Assembly (NCBI GenBank): GCA_002503395.1
Contig: DARQ01000113.1
Span: 13,004-27,314 of the forward strand
Reading direction: 5' to 3'
Length of the DNA: 14,311 nucleotides
DNA from: Euryarchaeota archaeon UBA60
GTDB taxonomy: Archaea > Thermoplasmatota > Poseidoniia > Poseidoniales > Poseidoniaceae
The notes under the pieces were generated by a model that searched no databases, was not told where the DNA came from, and worked only from the letters and a program-made list of their open reading frames with translations. A program made the translations under genes and the position numbers. Below, one piece after another: positions 8,310 through 14,311 of this stretch; position 1 is the stretch's first letter, and every line of letters starts with the position of its first letter.

Positions 8310-8332
8310 GAGAGCGGCCGCCGCCAAAACCC

Positions 8333-8743
8333 GTGACCGACTTCGATTACGAGGCTTTGCTGGACCGTGCACGGGAAAACATCCCCGAGGAGATTAGTAA
8401 TCGCGTCCGGTGGACTCTGCCGGAGCCCAATATCCTGATTGAAGGCCAGAATACGATTTTCCGCAATTTCGCAGAAGTGGTCTCAAAGATGGATCGCGAT
8501 GATAATCACGTATTCCAATACATGCAGAATGAACTGGGAACTTCGGGCAATCGAGAAGGCCCACGCGCTCGTTTCAAGGGGCGAATTCCGCCCAAGCGAC
8601 TGAAGAAGTGCCTGGTGAATTATGTCAACGCATTCATCAAATGCCATCAGTGCGGCGCTCCCGATACCCATTTCCAACGTCAAGACCGTACCACCTTGCT
8701 GAAGTGTCAGGCCTGCGGCGCTACGCGGCCCGTCAAACTCTAG
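8333..8743 (+). CDS. Translation initiation factor aIF2 subunit beta
   Basis: This is the beta subunit of the archaeal heterotrimeric factor that brings initiator Met-tRNA to the small ribosomal subunit. It shows the family fold: an N-terminal helix (DYEALLDRARENIPEE), the central domain with IEGQNTIFRNF and NELGTSGN, and a C-terminal zinc ribbon with Cys104, Cys107, Cys125 and Cys128 (CHQC, CQAC). Starting at GTG 8333 it has 136 residues, the usual size. An in-frame ATG at 8276 would add 19 residues (MLRGCICAGVIRER...) that do not look like the family and would overlie the TATA-like box, so I prefer GTG. It is transcribed alone or as first gene; the next gene begins 164 nt later after a T-rich stretch. 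Confidence 0.95.
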   Translation: MTDFDYEALLDRARENIPEEISNRVRWTLPEPNILIEGQNTIFRNFAEVVSKMDRDDNHVFQYMQNELGTSGNREGPRARFKGRIPPKRLKKCLVNYVNAFIKCHQCGAPDTHFQRQDRTTLLKCQACGATRPVKL

Positions 8744-8907
8744 GGCCCGAGCCCTCAAGTGGTCTAAAACGAAGGCTATTACGTATTGTTTTTACACTCG
8801 GCCTTCGGTGTCCTTCACGTGGGAACCCTATTAATGAAGCAAGTACACGAACGTATATGATAGGACTACCGACCGATGCCCTTCCACTAATAAGAGGTGT
8901 GCAACTA
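8744..8907 (+). promoter_or_regulatory. Intergenic region: T-tract terminator and promoter
   Basis: A run of five T at 8789-8793 after aIF2-beta may act as an archaeal terminator, followed by a weak hairpin (about 8794-8812, loop near GCCTT). CGTATATGAT at 8852-8861 is a TATA-like box. It would start transcription near 8882 and give a short leader carrying the SD GAGGTG at 8894-8899, 8 nt before GTG 8908. A second TATA-like stretch (CTATTAATG, 8828-8836) would instead fit a leaderless ATG at 8857. All are read by eye. Confidence 0.35.
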
Positions 8908-9387
8908 GTGATTTCAGGATACAGCGGATATTCAAAGGGAAAGCGCCGTGAAACCGATTTGGCGGTGCGTCAGGAGATAATTCGCGCCATTGGGCGAGTG
9001 CATACTCACATGACCAATGTTCACGACCAGTCATACCGCGATGGCAATATCAAAATCACCCGAGCCTGCAAGCAGACGATGGAGGAGGGCGACCAGTTCC
9101 GCAACGAGGTTGATAAGGCCGAGACCGGGGGAGACCACCCATTGTTCTCCAAGCAGAAGACTACCTCAAAGAAGGACTTGAAGAAACTCATCAAGCACGA
9201 CCACGATGTCATTGAGATGATTACCAAAGCCGTCAATATCGCCAATAGTTGTGAGCATGGGCATTCCTCCGATGGTGAGGAAGCCGAGGTCATTCGCTTG
9301 GCGCGACAATGCCAACAGATGCTTTCGAGTTGCCGAGGTTTCTTCGGCGCCCGCTCCAGCCTGCTGAAAGGGATGAAGAGGACGTGA
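8908..9387 (+). CDS. Small helical protein, partner of SPFH gene, unknown function
   Basis: No family is recognised. The 159 residues are charged and predicted almost entirely helical (about 15-72, 86-114 and 122-145), with a short polar loop near 73-88 and several Cys (54, 115, 135, 142) that form no zinc-ribbon pattern. No signal peptide or membrane segment is seen. The start is taken at GTG 8908 because GAGGTG lies 8 nt upstream. The in-frame ATG at 8857 would add 17 residues written in unusual codons (CTA, ATA, AGA), unlike the rest of the gene. The open frame extends back to 8608 over aIF2-beta, which is not coding. The gene ends 4 nt before the SPFH gene, so the two are surely cotranscribed and probably act together. 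A PspA-like or other membrane-associated helical role is possible but only inferred from that neighbour. Confidence 0.8.
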   Translation: MISGYSGYSKGKRRETDLAVRQEIIRAIGRVHTHMTNVHDQSYRDGNIKITRACKQTMEEGDQFRNEVDKAETGGDHPLFSKQKTTSKKDLKKLIKHDHDVIEMITKAVNIANSCEHGHSSDGEEAEVIRLARQCQQMLSSCRGFFGARSSLLKGMKRT

Positions 9388-9391
9388 GAAG

Positions 9392-10669
9392 ATGGCTCAA
9401 CACCGCTGGCGAGACAGCCCCGACGTAATCGCAAGATTGATTGACAAAGACAGTGTGAAAACCTGGTCGAGCAAGGATATCGTCATCAAGCCCAATGAGG
9501 CCTGTGCCATCATCGTCGATGGTAAGGTCAAGGATATCCTGACCGAGACCGTGATGAAGAATCAGGTCGGTGGCTTCGGCCGCTGGCTAGGGGGGAAAAT
9601 GGGCTTGGGTGCGACCGATAGCAAACTGCTGTTCGCCATCACCGGGCCGGTCAATCTGAACATGCCGATTCGCGGCCAGTTGGGCAATGGTGAATCTGTG
9701 CAGGGGCTGGGAACACTGCGAATCCAGATCCAGCGCGACCACATCCCCAAACTTCTCAACCTGTTCACCAGCGGCCCGCGTGAGATTACCAAGACCTGGT
9801 TATCGACCCAACTACAACGCGAATTCGATGAGAAGGTCGTCCGTCCCTTGCTCGCTTCGGTTGCCGATGCGGCAGAATTGCGTCAAATTGCTTTCCAAGA
9901 GAGGTTTGAGATGAGTGCTGAGGTCGAGATGCGAAATATCTGCGAGATGTGGGGGCTAACCCTGCTGAAGGCTTTTTGCTCAACCGATCCGACCGACCTT
10001 GAGAAGGCCGAGGCACTGAGTGCCAAGATAGCCGCCCAGACCGCTCAGGGTGAGGCTATCACCGATGCGGAAATCTCCGGATTGGAGCGTCATGAATCCG
10101 TCATGGTACGTCGAATTGAATCAGAATATGCTCAGGCCAAAGCGCAGGCGCGCGGTCAGATCTCGGTTGAATTGGAATCGGAATTGAAAGGACTGCGTGC
10201 CGAGGAAGCGCGCTGGGAAGCCGAGTTGAATGTTGAGCGCCAGCGTATAGAAATGGTTCAGTCCGAGCGTCAACACAAGTCCGATGTGTCTCAATCTGAT
10301 CGCGAACAAAAATCCGAGATTGCAAAAGAACTGTTCGGAGTGGTACAGGCGAGGAAAATGGAGCGCATGTCGCAGCAATCCGAATCGGTGCTTGAGCGGC
10401 AGAAGCATACCGATGATATCCAGACCGAGATGATGCGGATGGCGGCAGAGAACGGCGCCTTGACCCCAGAGGTCATGCAGTCATTCCTCGAGAATCAGTC
10501 GAAGCAGAAGCAGGCCGATGCGACCATGGCTGATGCAACCGCTACTGCTGGCAGCCAAAATGTTGGAAGCTCCGCCTCTCCACCACCCGCGACCACAAAG
10601 ACATGTGAATGCGGCCAGGTCGTCGCCGATGGCTGGCTAGCCTGCCCATCTTGCGGTGCCACCCTGTAG
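9392..10669 (+). CDS. SPFH/band 7-like protein with C-terminal zinc ribbon
   Basis: Residues about 20-195 look like an SPFH (band 7/stomatin-like) domain of the soluble YdjI type. They begin with WSSKDIVIKPNEACAIIVDGK, followed by Gly-rich and beta-strand segments and a helical part. A long charged coiled coil spans about 235-345, then a low-complexity linker (370-402), and a terminal zinc ribbon with Cys405, Cys407, Cys418 and Cys421 (CECG, CPSCG). There is no membrane helix or signal peptide, so membrane contact would be peripheral. SPFH proteins assemble into oligomeric rings or cages on membranes; in Bacillus the related YdjI belongs to a membrane-stress cluster with a PspA homologue and a zinc-ribbon membrane protein. 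It lies 4 nt after the small helical protein gene, and its stop abuts the stop of the convergent membrane-protein gene. Domain call is moderate; exact role unknown. Confidence 0.82.
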   Translation: MAQHRWRDSPDVIARLIDKDSVKTWSSKDIVIKPNEACAIIVDGKVKDILTETVMKNQVGGFGRWLGGKMGLGATDSKLLFAITGPVNLNMPIRGQLGNGESVQGLGTLRIQIQRDHIPKLLNLFTSGPREITKTWLSTQLQREFDEKVVRPLLASVADAAELRQIAFQERFEMSAEVEMRNICEMWGLTLLKAFCSTDPTDLEKAEALSAKIAAQTAQGEAITDAEISGLERHESVMVRRIESEYAQAKAQARGQISVELESELKGLRAEEARWEAELNVERQRIEMVQSERQHKSDVSQSDREQKSEIAKELFGVVQARKMERMSQQSESVLERQKHTDDIQTEMMRMAAENGALTPEVMQSFLENQSKQKQADATMADATATAGSQNVGSSASPPPATTKTCECGQVVADGWLACPSCGATL

Positions 10670-11221
10670 TCAGAGGTCGGTTCCGTCAGTCTCAGTTGAA
10701 CTTGAATCTCTCATCATTACGCTGTCGTGAAGTACGGTATCGCCGATACGATCGATATTGAGGACTACCTTATCGTCGTCATCCTCCAGATGTTCTTGTC
10801 GAATTCTTCCGGCCTCTCCGAACAACCCAGCTTGTTGGTAAGCCTCGGCAGCCCCTTCCCAATCGCGTGCGGTCTCAAGATTACGTGCTGTGAGTAACCA
10901 ATCTTCTTGGGTCTTAGTCGGCGACGAGGAAGCAGGAGTAGGCATAATCTGTGCCGGTGATTGCACATTCACAACCGGCGCCTGGGTTTGAACAATTATA
11001 GGAACCTGCTGTACTTGAGGCTGGACATAGATAACTTTCCTGAGTGAGAGTTTGCGCGCTTTGTGCCCGCTTTCGGCGATTATTCCAAACACGATGACAA
11101 TACAACATGAGGAGAATACTACAGAAGCACCATCACCACCTCCGGCCATCGATAAGAACCCTATTATCCCTAATATGACCCCTATCCATCCAATCGTCAT
11201 TCGCGTTGACCCTTTCGCCAT
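10670..11221 (-). CDS. Two-helix membrane protein with TPR-like tail, unknown function
   Basis: The start at 11221 is chosen because GAGGTGA lies 4 nt upstream; an in-frame ATG at 11314 would add 31 residues that overrun the divergent promoter. The 183 residues hold a hydrophobic hairpin, TM1 about 9-26 and TM2 about 33-49, joined by a Gly-rich turn. With Lys/Arg on both outer ends, N- and C-termini are probably cytoplasmic. A Pro/Gln/Val-rich linker (62-104) leads to a helical hairpin reminiscent of one TPR unit (about 105-145; WEGAAEAYQQAG), then an acidic run and a tail with an IGDTVLHDSVMMRDSSS motif. No family recognised. It is convergent with the SPFH gene with no base between their stops. 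A functional link with the SPFH pair is plausible but inferred from position and membrane nature. Confidence 0.83.
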   Translation of the reverse strand: MAKGSTRMTIGWIGVILGIIGFLSMAGGGDGASVVFSSCCIVIVFGIIAESGHKARKLSLRKVIYVQPQVQQVPIIVQTQAPVVNVQSPAQIMPTPASSSPTKTQEDWLLTARNLETARDWEGAAEAYQQAGLFGEAGRIRQEHLEDDDDKVVLNIDRIGDTVLHDSVMMRDSSSTETDGTDL

Positions 11222-11225
11222 TTGC

Positions 11226-11232
11226 TCACCTC
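11226..11232 (-). promoter_or_regulatory. Shine-Dalgarno site of the two-helix membrane protein
   Basis: On the minus strand GAGGTGA lies 4 nt before ATG 11221. It decides the start over the upstream in-frame ATG at 11314. Confidence 0.7.
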
Positions 11233-11256
11233 TGTGACGTAAGAGTGCTCTACGGA

Positions 11257-11268
11257 TGTTATACTTAT
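11257..11268. promoter_or_regulatory. Shared divergent TATA-like box
   Basis: The near-symmetrical sequence TGTTATACTTAT reads as a TATA-like box on both strands (GTATAAC on the minus strand). On the minus strand it would place a start near 11236, giving a 15-nt leader that includes the SD. On the plus strand it would start near 11289, before the aminotransferase. A second AT-rich stretch, GATAATAAGA at 11279-11288, could serve the plus strand instead. Confidence 0.4.
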
Positions 11269-11321
11269 CAGCATCGAGGATAATAAGAACATCATTCCCA
11301 GCATCAGTGGGCAACGTGGTA

Positions 11322-12848
11322 ATGTTGAATACGCCACCACATCAGCCGTCATTCATGGATGGAGTTGGCGAGGTTGTACTGTCGCAACTCAGCGCCCTGC
11401 GCAATGCAAGTGGTGCGGCTGAAACCGTTGGGCTTTCGAACTCGGTGATCGCCGATTTCGCCGCCCGCGACCCGACCTTGGTTGGTGCTATAGAAGAGGC
11501 TACAGCTTATCAAAAAGAGATTGTAGATGAATTCGGTCATGAGGTTTTAATGCAGGATGAGGCCACTTTGGTAAAATCTCTGCAAGCTGACCTGATCAAC
11601 TTCTATGCGCCGGAGACCGTCAATCCCTACGTTGCGATTGCCGGGCGAGGCCCGTGGATCATCACCTCGCACGGCGCGGTTCTTCACGACAACGGTGGTT
11701 ACGGCATGCTCGCCGCTGGTCATGGCCCGGAGACGGTGATTTCGGCGATGTCGAAGAATTGGGTGATGGCCAATGTGATGACCGCATCGTTCAGTCAACT
11801 GCGGCTCACTCAGCGCCTCAAGAAAGAGTTGGGACATTCGCGCGGGGACTGCCAATTTGAGAAATTCATTTTCATGAATTCCGGTTCCGAAGCGGTGACT
11901 GTAGGCCTGCGAATATCGGATGTGAACTCGAAGAAAATGACTGAACCCGGCGGCCGCCACGAAGGAAAACCGGTCAAATTACTGGCTTTGGAAAAGGCCT
12001 TCCACGGTCGAACCGATCGGCCGGCGCAGATTTCCCATTCCTGCCTCAAGAGTTACCAAGATAATCTCAAGACCTTCAACGAGCGCGATAATCTCCTCTT
12101 GGTCGCGGCAGATGATGTCGAGGGATTGCAGACTGTTTTTGCTCGCGCTGATGCCGAGGGTTTTTTCATCGAACTGATGGCCATAGAGCCGGTTCAGGGT
12201 GAGGGTAATCCCGGGAAGTGCGTTGAACGTGAGTTCTATGATGAGGCTCGGCGTCTGACCAAGGAGCACGGTAGCATGCTTCTGGTAGATTCCATTCAGG
12301 CCGGCCTGCGAGGACAAGGATGCCTTTCGATAATCGATTACCAAGGGTTTCAGGATGCTGAGGCACCGGACATGGAGACTTGGTCGAAAGCCCTCAATGC
12401 CGGGCAATATCCGATTTCAGTCCTGGGCCTCACCCCCCGTGCCGCTGAACTCTACGCAGTCGGAATCTATGGCAATACCATGACCACCAACCCTCGGGCG
12501 CTGGAGACTGCGATTGCTGTTCTCGATCGCATCACCCCACAGATTCGCCAGAACATTCGCGATAAGGGGTTTGAATTCGTCGACAAACTCAAGGCCTTGT
12601 CCGATGAACTTCCCGGCACTATCACCAAGGTCCAGGGCACCGGATTATTGATCTCGGCTGAATTCGACCCTGAGCGCTTCATAGTGGTTGGTTATGACAA
12701 ACTCGAGGTGTGGTGTCGACGCCATGGCCTGGGGGTTATTCACGGCGGCGAGAATGCTCTGCGCTATACCCCTCACTTTGAGATTACCAGCGAGGAGATT
12801 GACTTGATAGTCGATATCACCCGTCAGGCGATTCTAGCATTTTCCTAA
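11322..12848 (+). CDS. Class III PLP-dependent aminotransferase, substrate unknown
   Basis: This is a fold-type I, class III aminotransferase (the ornithine/acetylornithine/4-aminobutyrate/lysine 6-aminotransferase superfamily). Seen in its 508 residues: phosphate-binding NSGSEAV at 186-192, FHGR at 227-230, the Glu of IEPVQGEG (289), the PLP-ring Asp323 in VDSIQAG, and the Schiff-base Lys356 in SKALNAGQYP. VDSIQAG replaces the more usual DEVQTG, and the N-terminal 110 residues before ITSHGAVLHDNGGYG are longer than in ArgD or GabT. It thus falls outside the classic subfamilies, and no substrate can be named. ATG 11322 is the first start with codon use like the rest of the gene; ATG 11256 adds 22 residues in atypical codons, and ATG 11355 is also possible. 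No SD is convincing. The gene is convergent with the oxidoreductase, with a 7-nt gap. Confidence 0.92.
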   Translation: MLNTPPHQPSFMDGVGEVVLSQLSALRNASGAAETVGLSNSVIADFAARDPTLVGAIEEATAYQKEIVDEFGHEVLMQDEATLVKSLQADLINFYAPETVNPYVAIAGRGPWIITSHGAVLHDNGGYGMLAAGHGPETVISAMSKNWVMANVMTASFSQLRLTQRLKKELGHSRGDCQFEKFIFMNSGSEAVTVGLRISDVNSKKMTEPGGRHEGKPVKLLALEKAFHGRTDRPAQISHSCLKSYQDNLKTFNERDNLLLVAADDVEGLQTVFARADAEGFFIELMAIEPVQGEGNPGKCVEREFYDEARRLTKEHGSMLLVDSIQAGLRGQGCLSIIDYQGFQDAEAPDMETWSKALNAGQYPISVLGLTPRAAELYAVGIYGNTMTTNPRALETAIAVLDRITPQIRQNIRDKGFEFVDKLKALSDELPGTITKVQGTGLLISAEFDPERFIVVGYDKLEVWCRRHGLGVIHGGENALRYTPHFEITSEEIDLIVDITRQAILAFS

Positions 12849-12855
12849 GTTCCGT

Positions 12856-13878
12856 TCAGCGAGGTGAGAAGTCGAGCAGGACTTTGCCGCGGTTCTTTCG
12901 GTCGTGGATATATTTTTGCGCCTGTGCGACCTCTTCGTACCGAAACACCTTGTCGACAATCGGCGAAATCTTACCAGCCCTCAACAATTCTGATAACTCG
13001 ACCAAGTGCGAGCGCATCACATCTTCATCCTTCCAGGTTCCCATGTGCACGCCGAAGACCGACTTGTTTGAATTCATCATCCGCAGCGGGTCGAATTTAG
13101 GCATTCCGCGCAACATCTTGAGGGCCGCCATCAGCGAGCGTTTCTCTCCGGTAACCGCCGAGGAGGCACCGAAACAATACACCCTGCCGCCCGAGCGTAA
13201 GGCTTTGTAAGAGCGCATCAGGTGTTTTCCACCGACCGGGTCTAGGGCGTGATGGACACCTTTGCCATCGGTCAATTGTTTGCAGATGGCGACGAAATCC
13301 TCAGTATTCTTGTCGACGAATCTCATCCCTAGAGATTCGACGAATTTACGCTTACTCGCTGAGGCGGTGCCGATAATGATTCCCGCCCCCAATGCCTTGG
13401 CCAATTGAGCGACTGCGGTTCCCACCCCACCACCGGCATGGTGAATCAATACCGTATCTCCGGATTGGAAATTCCCCAGGTACGATAGCATGTGGTAAGC
13501 GGTTGCATAGGTCACAGGCATTGCCGCAGCGGCATCGAATGAGATATCTTCGGGGATCGGTATTATCCGTGACTCATCGACAACCACCTGCTCTGAATAA
13601 CCACCGAATCCGGTCATGGCGATGACCCGGTCACCCACCTTCTTGTCGCCGACCCCGGCACCGACCTGGATGATTACCCCCGAGACCTCATATCCGGGGG
13701 TGAAGGGGAAATCCGGCGCCGCCCCATACAGGCCCTGGCGCATCATCAGGTCGGCGAAATTAATGCCAGCCCGGTGAACCTCGACCACCACTTCTCCGGC
13801 TTTGGCGGTAAGTGGTTGCTCATCGACCAGAGAGATGACTGAAAGGTCGCCCTTCCTGGTATAGACGACCCGTTTCAT
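12856..13878 (-). CDS. VAT-1-like zinc-less NAD(P)H:quinone oxidoreductase (MDR family)
   Basis: This is a medium-chain dehydrogenase/reductase of the quinone-oxidoreductase/VAT-1 branch. The 340 residues hold a GroES-like N-terminal domain (about 1-120, with AGINFADLMMRQG and PGYEVSGV) and a Rossmann domain with AGGGVGTAVAQLAK at 148-161. GTASASK at 170-176 and NSNKSVFGVHMG near 269-280 are typical of VAT-1. The Cys cluster of zinc-binding alcohol dehydrogenases is absent, as expected. Such enzymes reduce quinones or alpha,beta-unsaturated carbonyls with NADPH; the substrate here is unknown. It starts 40 nt after the ferredoxin gene on the same strand, with a weak GGAAG SD 7 nt before the ATG, so the two probably form an operon. 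A redox partnership with that ferredoxin is possible but unproven. Confidence 0.93.
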   Translation of the reverse strand: MKRVVYTRKGDLSVISLVDEQPLTAKAGEVVVEVHRAGINFADLMMRQGLYGAAPDFPFTPGYEVSGVIIQVGAGVGDKKVGDRVIAMTGFGGYSEQVVVDESRIIPIPEDISFDAAAAMPVTYATAYHMLSYLGNFQSGDTVLIHHAGGGVGTAVAQLAKALGAGIIIGTASASKRKFVESLGMRFVDKNTEDFVAICKQLTDGKGVHHALDPVGGKHLMRSYKALRSGGRVYCFGASSAVTGEKRSLMAALKMLRGMPKFDPLRMMNSNKSVFGVHMGTWKDEDVMRSHLVELSELLRAGKISPIVDKVFRYEEVAQAQKYIHDRKNRGKVLLDFSPR

Positions 13879-13918
13879 GCAATTACTTCCAATTTTCCTG
13901 ATTTGTGCGGTACGCGAT

Positions 13919-14260
13919 TCATTTCAGATCCATCAGCAGTTCCTCGACCACCTGGCCGTTGGCAAGATGTGATGAGACGACCTTCAATGCATCTTCCTCA
14001 CCGCTGAGTGAGTACCAAATACCCTCGGGATAGATGACGCAGGAAATTCCATTTTCACAGTAGTCCAGACACCCAGACTTCTGCACCCTCACATCGGCAA
14101 GGCCCAGAGCCCTGGCGGCGTTCTTCATACTGCGCAATATCTCAAGGCTATTCTTCTCCCGGCAACAGCCGCGTTGACTACCCGGTGGCCGCTCATTTCC
14201 GCAGACGAAAACATGGCGAGAATAACCGGGCTCGCTCGTCTCCTTTGAATCGGTGGCCAT
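13919..14260 (-). CDS. Thioredoxin-fold [2Fe-2S] ferredoxin
   Basis: This small electron carrier belongs to the thioredoxin-like [2Fe-2S] ferredoxin family (COG3411; related to the NuoE C-terminal domain). The 113 residues start with a short polar stretch and then HVFVCGNERPPGSQRGCC. The likely cluster ligands are Cys20, Cys33 (or the adjacent Cys32), Cys64 and Cys68, the last two in SGCLDYCENG. The family motif YPEGIWY follows at 77-83, and the C-terminal helix ends at LLMDLK. The start is set by GAGGTGA 4 nt upstream. It precedes the VAT-1-like oxidoreductase gene on the same strand. Only 51 nt remain upstream to the window edge, so its promoter or any further operon member is not visible. 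Confidence 0.93.
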   Translation of the reverse strand: MATDSKETSEPGYSRHVFVCGNERPPGSQRGCCREKNSLEILRSMKNAARALGLADVRVQKSGCLDYCENGISCVIYPEGIWYSLSGEEDALKVVSSHLANGQVVEELLMDLK

Positions 14261-14264
14261 AATT

Positions 14265-14271
14265 TCACCTC
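14265..14271 (-). promoter_or_regulatory. Shine-Dalgarno site of the [2Fe-2S] ferredoxin
   Basis: On the minus strand GAGGTGA lies 4 nt before ATG 14260, identical to the sites before carB and the two-helix membrane protein. The presence of an SD suggests a leader or an upstream gene beyond the window. Confidence 0.7.
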
Positions 14272-14311
14272 AGAGTTGGTCCAATTTGGCCGCTAGAACA
14301 AAATCACTCTC

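Noticed and set aside
8608..8907. Upstream in-frame extension of the small helical protein, overlapping aIF2-beta
   Set aside because: It overlaps the conserved zinc ribbon of aIF2-beta in another frame, its codons are atypical, and a good SD supports GTG 8908.
11222..11314. ATG 11314 as the start of the two-helix membrane protein
   Set aside because: GAGGTGA directly before ATG 11221 is a better start, and the extension would run through the divergent promoter region.
11256..11321. ATG 11256 as the start of the aminotransferase
   Set aside because: The 22 added codons are AT-rich and unlike the gene, and they cover the divergent TATA-like box; no SD precedes them.

Overview
The window looks like a piece of an archaeal chromosome, most likely a Thermoplasmatota / Marine Group II (Poseidoniales)-type euryarchaeon. 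The evidence is an archaeal-type initiation factor aIF2-beta, an archaeal class I lysyl-tRNA synthetase, a helix-turn-helix plus phosphoribosyltransferase protein of the GfcR/COG0856 kind, TATA-like boxes about 25 nt before starts that lack a Shine-Dalgarno (SD) site, and GAGGTGA SD sites before genes inside or late in transcripts. The exact lineage is inference; no rRNA is present. Coding density is very high: no gap exceeds 165 nt, and I see no tRNA, rRNA, CRISPR array, transposase or integrase.

Layout: (1) 1-4616 (+): carA and carB overlap by 1 nt and encode the two subunits of carbamoyl-phosphate synthase (pyrimidine and arginine precursor). (2) 4657-8207 (-): a GfcR-like PRT regulator followed by class I lysK, then, after 99 nt with its own TATA-like box, a 415-residue zinc-ribbon/coiled-coil protein of unknown function. 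(3) 8333-8743 (+): aIF2-beta, divergent from the regulator. (4) 8908-10669 (+): a two-gene unit of a small helical protein and an SPFH (band 7)-like protein ending in a zinc ribbon. (5) 10670-11221 (-): a two-helix membrane protein with a TPR-like tail, whose stop codon directly abuts the stop of the SPFH gene. (6) 11322-12848 (+): a class III PLP aminotransferase, divergent from the membrane-protein gene. (7) 12856-14260 (-): a thioredoxin-fold [2Fe-2S] ferredoxin followed by a VAT-1-like quinone/NADPH oxidoreductase.

How they may work together: carAB, lysK and aIF2-beta are housekeeping genes for nucleotide synthesis and translation. The most interesting accessory content is region 4-5. A cytosolic SPFH protein with a zinc ribbon, a small helical partner and a two-helix membrane protein resemble in composition the membrane-stress clusters known from bacteria (for example ydjFGHI of Bacillus), but the helical partner and membrane protein are not families I recognise. 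The second notable observation is that lysK has no ATG, GTG or TTG codon at the homology-supported N-terminus; the best placed start is ATT at 7611. The third is an imperfect GC-rich palindrome inside carB that is translated as an extra in-frame interdomain segment.
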